10,498 nucleotides of DNA from Chitinophaga pinensis. GTDB taxonomy: Bacteria > Bacteroidota > Bacteroidia > UKL13-3. This document shows positions 7,693 to 10,498 of the stretch, one piece after another. Position numbers and translations under genes: made by a program. Where the stretch lies: assembly GCA_945875195.1 (NCBI GenBank), contig CAMCJW010000078.1:1-10498 (forward strand), read 5' to 3'. Every line of letters begins with the position of its first letter. Within the stretch, counting starts at the first letter, position 1. The notes beneath the pieces are model-generated. The model made no database searches, was not told the DNA's origin, and saw nothing but the letters and a program-made list of their open reading frames with translations.

Positions 7693-8350
7693 ATTAGAAA
7701 AATCGCTTAGTGAGTTACATAAGGAACTTGCAAGATTGACACCAGCAATCAAACTTGCTGAAAAAGCGGTTGAGACAGCCGACTTAACTAAAGCTATTCC
7801 TGAAAGACATCAACAACTAATCAAAGAACTCAAATCAGTATTTATCAATCCTGATGAAAGTGATAAAAAGGAATTTGTAAATGTTTATTCAAGCATTACA
7901 AAAAATTTAAGTGAACTTGACAAGGTTAAGGAATCCATAAATGAATACGTAAAAAGAATTTCTAATTTAGTTAAGTATCTCGAGAACAACGACATTCCTA
8001 AAAAGTTAGAAGCAATCAACTTTCAAGTTACAAGCATTAACAGTTCTTTGTTGGCAGTGCAAGGACAAATGAATGCAATTCAAAGTTCATTAAATACTAT
8101 TAACAATACAGTTGACAACATCAGACATAACACTAATAAGATTTTAGTTGATGTTAAGAACTCAAAAGAATCATTTGAAGAAAAAATAATAGCGTTTGAG
8201 AATTATACTACACAAAAGTTACATGAGGTTGCAAATAGCCTGAACAAGCAGAATAAAGAAATAAAAATGCTGAAAATAATTATGATTGTGATTTCAGTCG
8301 TTTCCATTGTTGGCACAATCGGAACAATTTTAATATTCAACAAAGTATAA
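7679..8350 (+). CDS. coiled-coil protein with C-terminal membrane anchor
   Basis: A 223-residue product starting 14 bases inside the helicase gene in another frame, which suggests translational coupling and a joint function. Residues 1-195 are almost entirely charged, heptad-like helix (IELEKSLSELHKELARL..., then SVFINPDESDKKEF as a break, then long runs such as LSELDKVKESINEYVKRI and VTSINSSLLAVQGQMNAIQ). There are no cysteines and no enzymatic motif. Residues 200-220 (IIMIVISVVSIVGTIGTILIF) form one strong hydrophobic segment with a GxxxG-like GTIG, followed only by NKV. The layout predicts a tail-anchored protein with its coiled coil in the cytoplasm. It could tether the helicase to the membrane, sense DNA entry, or act as a membrane-disrupting effector set off by it; none is shown by sequence. 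No clear terminator follows the stop. Confidence 0.85.
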   Translation: MSIIELEKSLSELHKELARLTPAIKLAEKAVETADLTKAIPERHQQLIKELKSVFINPDESDKKEFVNVYSSITKNLSELDKVKESINEYVKRISNLVKYLENNDIPKKLEAINFQVTSINSSLLAVQGQMNAIQSSLNTINNTVDNIRHNTNKILVDVKNSKESFEEKIIAFENYTTQKLHEVANSLNKQNKEIKMLKIIMIVISVVSIVGTIGTILIFNKV

Positions 8351-8426
8351 AAAGGTTGATGTAAACGCGTTGTCTAAATGCATATTAAAAGTCAAAAAAT
8401 GCGGTATTAAGTACATATTTGTAAAA

Positions 8427-8616
8427 TCCGGATGAAATTGGGTCTTCATCACTTTTGGTGAATACATTAATTTTATGACACATTCTTTTCAATCACACCC
8501 ATTTCAATGAAGATTCTTGTTAAAATTAGTTCCGGTTCTCGGTCATTCCTATTTTTCTAATTAAAACAAAATAAGAAATTTTCACCAAAAGTTACGAAGA
8601 ACCCAGTTTGACCGGA
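8427..8616. repeat. imperfect 36-bp inverted repeat, MITE- or IS-end-like
   Basis: The left arm at 8427-8462 (TCCGGATGAAATTGGGTC...TTTTGGTGAA) and right arm at 8581-8616 (TTCACCAAAAGTTACGAAG...GACCGGA) are reverse complements with a few mismatches and one-base gaps. The best-kept inner core is ACTTTTGGTGAA. They enclose 118 bases without a gene. The size (190 bp), long terminal inverted repeats and lack of coding content fit a miniature element or the fused ends of a lost insertion sequence. The GGGTCTTC at the inner edge of the left arm resembles, from memory, the terminal GG(C/G)TCTTC of ISL3-family elements. No convincing target duplication is visible. Confidence 0.6.
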
Positions 8617-8646
8617 ATATTCAATTTATTCTTGAGAATGGTGGAT

Positions 8647-8742
8647 ATTCCGGATTAAAGTGAGCCAGTGATTCCGGGTTAAAGTGAGCCACTAAATCCG
8701 GGTTAAAGTGAGCCAGTGATTCCGGGTCAAAGTGAGCCACTT
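8647..8742 (+). repeat. four 24-bp tandem repeats, IS21-type terminal sites
   Basis: Four contiguous units at 8647-8670, 8671-8694, 8695-8718 and 8719-8742 share the core TCCGG(G/A)T(T/C)AAAGTGAGCCA. The ends alternate AGTG, ACTA, AGTG, ACTT. Unit 1 has GGAT in place of GGGT, and unit 4 has TC in place of TT. Spacing is exactly 24 bp with no spacer. The units are much richer in G+C than the flanks. They are not a CRISPR array, because no spacers separate them. Multiple terminal repeats of this kind are typical of IS21-family ends, and the istA start lies just inside. Confidence 0.9.
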
Positions 8743-8782
8743 GGAGTGAGATTTGATTACTAACTTGGTTTAAAAAACCGAG

Positions 8783-8989
8783 ATGGCCAATCAAATTTTA
8801 TCTATGAATAAGTTACATTTAGTATTGCGGTTACTGATAGAAGGTAAGTCACAAAGAATGGATATAGTCATAACTAAATCGTTTGATTTTCTCGATAAAT
8901 GTAAGGAATGGGAAGTGCACGAGTTTTTTGAAACTTGTATTATTTCCATATATTACCCTAATAAAAGTTTATCACTACTCAGTAGGTGA
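8783..8989 (+). pseudogene. istA: istA fragment, N-terminus of IS21-family transposase
   Basis: The first 25 residues (MANQILSMNKLHLVLRLLIEGKSQR) match the usual opening of Bacteroidota IstA, where an MNK(L/V)xxxLRLxxxGxS helix begins the N-terminal HTH region. The expected ISRNTVKKY-like recognition helix does not follow in frame. The frame continues with SFDFLDKCKEWEVHEFF, which resembles the SFxELLxLSDEELxxLF segment found shortly after the HTH, so an internal deletion of about 20 codons is likely. It then stops at 68 residues, against about 500 in a full IstA. An 8-bp stem-loop (CTTGGTTT/AAACCGAG, 8764-8782) touches the start codon and could limit its translation. No DDE catalytic domain remains, so the protein cannot transpose anything. 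Confidence 0.7.
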
Positions 8990-9027
8990 TTTATTTACAG
9001 GAATAATCATGTAAAATCTGAATAGAA

Positions 9028-9651
9028 ATGTTGAAAAGTAAAGATCTTGAATGTGTTAAAATAGGTGACCAGATTTGGGCCACAAAAAATCTTGATGTGA
9101 ATCGATTCCGGAATGGAGATTTAATTCCACATCTGGAGTTCGATGAGGAGTGGATAGTAGCAGAAAAAAATGGTCAACCAGCATGGTGTTACTATGACAA
9201 TGATCCTAAAAATGGAAAAAAGTACGGAAAACTTTATAATTGGTATGCTGTCAATGACCCAAGAGGCTTGGCACCAGAAGGTTGGCACATTCCAACAGAT
9301 AAGGAATGGACCATTCTCAAGAAATTTTTAGATATATCTACTGGAGGCTGGAAATTGAAATCAGTGGAGGGCTGGAATAAATGGAAGGATGAATACGGCA
9401 AATTTCAAAATGGGAATGGAGATAATTCGTCAGGATTTAATGCTCTTCCAGGAGGTTTTCGCGACGATGATGGCACAGGTATTGATGTGGCTATCTTCTG
9501 GAGTGCTACAGAGATCAAAACCAGCAGAGCCTGGACACTCAGCCTAACCAACGACACAGGCTTTTTAGACAAGACCTGGGCCTTTAAGCAAGAAGGTTTA
9601 TCTGTTCGTTGTATAAAAAATCCAGTGCCTCAAAGAGGGTTCAACGTGTAA
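9028..9651 (+). CDS. FISUMP-domain protein, complete; possible DGR target
   Basis: A complete 207-residue copy of the Fibrobacter succinogenes major paralogous domain. Landmarks are VKIGDQIWATKNLDVNRFRNGD, NGQPAWCYYDNDPKNGKKYGKLYNWYAV, DPRGLAPEGWHIPTDKEW, LKSVEGWNKW, GDNSSGFNALPGGFR, FWSAT and SVRCIKN, then a short tail. An in-frame TGA at 9019 bounds the start, and ATG 9028 is the first start after it. It lacks the MENSENES leader of the pseudogene copies and has no signal peptide, so it would stay in the cytoplasm unless exported another way. The core is close to the gene at the left edge, but the C-terminal 50 residues diverge sharply and are NNC-rich (9508-9588). The family is certain; ligand binding or a surface role is inferred from family fold only. 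Confidence 0.92.
   Translation: MLKSKDLECVKIGDQIWATKNLDVNRFRNGDLIPHLEFDEEWIVAEKNGQPAWCYYDNDPKNGKKYGKLYNWYAVNDPRGLAPEGWHIPTDKEWTILKKFLDISTGGWKLKSVEGWNKWKDEYGKFQNGNGDNSSGFNALPGGFRDDDGTGIDVAIFWSATEIKTSRAWTLSLTNDTGFLDKTWAFKQEGLSVRCIKNPVPQRGFNV
9508..9588 (+). other. NNC-rich C-terminal block, second candidate DGR variable region
   Basis: Thirteen of these 27 codons end in C (atc, acc, agc, gcc, ctc, agc, acc, aac, gac, ggc, gac, acc, gcc), again between FWSA and SVRC. The block shares neither sequence nor residue pattern with the corresponding block of the left-edge gene (RAWTLSLTNDTGF versus LAWSRYLYSSNSI), although the bodies of the two genes are similar. Such divergence limited to this segment fits targeted hypermutation, or gene conversion from different templates. 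Confidence 0.42.
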
Positions 9652-9749
9652 TCCGGTGAAATTGACCAGGATAAAGAATGGTTTTTAAAGGAACTTCTTG
9701 TAAATTTTTCAATAACTTAACCTTTATTAGAATAATCAAAAAATAAGGT

Positions 9750-9797
9750 CAGTTCATTATTTTTATATAAATTCCAGTGACTCCCTAATTCAAATCC
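9750..9797 (+). repeat. duplicated leader upstream of FISUMP pseudogene, copy 2
   Basis: These 48 bases parallel 689-735, with TTATTTTTATATAAATTC and CCTAATT shared and the same distance to the start codon. The preceding 9652-9749 shows weaker similarity to 600-688 and holds no gene. Together with the pseudogene that follows, this marks a second copy of the same leader-plus-gene unit about 9 kb away, on the other side of the helicase genes. Confidence 0.7.
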
Positions 9798-9956
9798 ATG
9801 GAAAACTCAGAAAATAAGTCTTTAATATCTACCGGCAGTTCAAATCTGGCCAAGTCTGAGTGATTATTATCCATTACCATGAAGATATTGAGTGAGATAA
9901 AACCACAATATGAAAGAGTAAGGATGTGAAATCAGGAATGGATAACCAGAAATCTT
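9798..9956 (+). pseudogene. FISUMP paralogue, 5' fragment with stop codons
   Basis: The frame begins ENSENKSLISTGSSNLAKSE and matches the start of the pseudogene at 736 almost base for base. It is broken by TGA at 9861-9863 and by a second TGA at 9927-9929, where the other copy has an IGN codon run. Homology resumes as NQEWITRNL and ends sharply at 9956, ten bases before the stop codon of the convergent RloB-like gene. The rest of the FISUMP domain is absent. It is therefore the left edge of a paralogue cut off by a rearrangement or insertion that brought in the genes to the right. Confidence 0.85.
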
Positions 9957-9965
9957 ATACTTTTT

Positions 9966-10498
9966 CTATCTTCTTAAATTTTCATTCAATTCTTCAACTA
10001 ATTCATACACTTTAGTATTCGGATTTTGTTGATGGAAAGGAAGATTCTCTTGCTGTTCAAATAATGATCTTGCCCTTTCAATCGCTTTTTCTTGTGAAGA
10101 ATTTTCATCATTCTTTAAGATGTCATAAATCTTCAAACAAAAACCATATTTCTTGCCATCTTTGACGTAATTTATTTCAAATCTTTTATCTAATTCTTTG
10201 TAATAAAAAGACCTTAAATGTTGTGATTCAGTCAAATTAAAATGCAAGTAAAACCATAATTCAAAGGCGTCATTAGAATATGCAATTTTGTAGCCAAGTT
10301 GTAAAGCTTTTGAAATTGCATTATCAAAATCTGCAAACTCATCAGCACCCCTTTTCACATCCATATCAAAAACACACCAAACTTCATTATAGTCTTCTTT
10401 TTCATTTTCAATAATTTCTCCGGTAGATTCAACTAATTTAAGCTTTGCTTGCCCTTTAAGGTCAATTGCCTTAATTTTTACACCTAAAACAGGGAAAG
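9966..10498 (-). CDS. rloB: RloB-like protein, 5' end outside window
   Basis: The minus-strand frame is open to the right edge and gives 176 residues (the ATG at 10364 is internal). The visible part contains EVWCVFDMDV (about 39-47, with D44 and D46 of a DxD pair), FDNAISKALQLGYKIAYSNDAFELWFYLHF and FYYKELDKRF, and ends NENLRR. This is the pattern of RloB-like proteins (PF13707 type): an acidic VFDxD motif followed by a SNPxFELWxLLHF motif. The expected start with a CEGExTE-like motif would lie outside the window, perhaps 20-40 residues further. RloB proteins usually pair with the AAA ATPase RloA, near type I restriction loci, and are related to AbiLii of the AbiL phage-defence system. An ATPase gene upstream, to the right of the window, is therefore expected. 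They may be TOPRIM-like nucleases, which is inferred. The gene converges on a broken FISUMP gene. Confidence 0.8.
   Translation of the reverse strand, partial: FPVLGVKIKAIDLKGQAKLKLVESTGEIIENEKEDYNEVWCVFDMDVKRGADEFADFDNAISKALQLGYKIAYSNDAFELWFYLHFNLTESQHLRSFYYKELDKRFEINYVKDGKKYGFCLKIYDILKNDENSSQEKAIERARSLFEQQENLPFHQQNPNTKVYELVEELNENLRR

Larger units (their letters stand above)
8641..8989 (+). mobile_element. remnant of one end of an IS21-family element
   Basis: This stretch combines the two hallmarks of an IS21-family left end: several short repeats that serve as transposase-binding sites (8647-8742) and, 40 bases further, the start of istA. The outer boundary is probably near 8641, where TGGATATTCCGG begins the first repeat unit. 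The rest of istA, istB and the other end are missing; the next gene is an unrelated FISUMP gene at 9028. A stem-loop at 8971-8990 (ATCACTAC/GTAGGTGAT with a bulge) followed by TTATTT closes the remnant and may act as a weak terminator. The family assignment relies on remembered IS21 architecture. Confidence 0.7.

Noticed and set aside
8647..8742. A CRISPR-like array of four repeats.
   Set aside because: The units are contiguous with no spacers and sit beside an istA start, so IS21 terminal repeats explain them better.
9028..9651. FISUMP gene as a secreted lipoprotein.
   Set aside because: No signal peptide or lipobox is present at the N-terminus, although the family is often surface-exposed.

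Overview
The window comes from an A+T-rich bacterial genome, most likely Bacteroidota. This rests on FISUMP-type (Fibrobacter succinogenes major paralogous domain) proteins, start codons preceded by A-rich stretches instead of clear Shine-Dalgarno sites, and an IS21-family remnant. It looks like an accessory region in which defence-type genes sit inside a decaying array of FISUMP paralogues.

Left part (1-1652): a 5'-truncated but otherwise intact FISUMP gene. It is followed by a duplicated leader and a second FISUMP copy reduced to a pseudogene (736-1047), then about 600 bases of A+T-rich sequence without a supported gene. Middle (1653-2816): two closely spaced genes of unknown function, the second ending in TPR-like repeats. 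Core (3094-8350): two genes overlapping by 14 bases. The first encodes a 1532-residue protein with an N-terminal PD-(D/E)XK-like nuclease domain joined to a RecQ-like SF2 helicase and a long C-terminal region. The second encodes a coiled-coil protein with one C-terminal membrane anchor. I propose the pair as a candidate anti-phage or anti-plasmid module: the first part would act on DNA, and the second would be its membrane-anchored partner.

Right part (8351-10498): an imperfect 36-bp inverted repeat (MITE or IS-end like), four 24-bp tandem repeats and the first codons of istA from a wrecked IS21-family element, a complete FISUMP gene, another duplicated leader with a FISUMP pseudogene, and, converging on it, the 3' part of an RloB-like gene that leaves the window. 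RloB-like proteins belong to a known phage-defence context (RloA/RloB, AbiL), which supports a defence island.

The most unusual signal outside the helicase pair lies in the C-termini of the two intact FISUMP genes. A block of about 27 codons is packed with NNC codons (16/27 and 13/27), against about 11% (15/133) in the earlier part of the first gene. This is the footprint expected where AAC-rich template codons have undergone adenine-specific mutagenesis, as in variable regions of diversity-generating retroelements (DGRs). No reverse transcriptase or template repeat lies in the window, so the DGR link is an inference.
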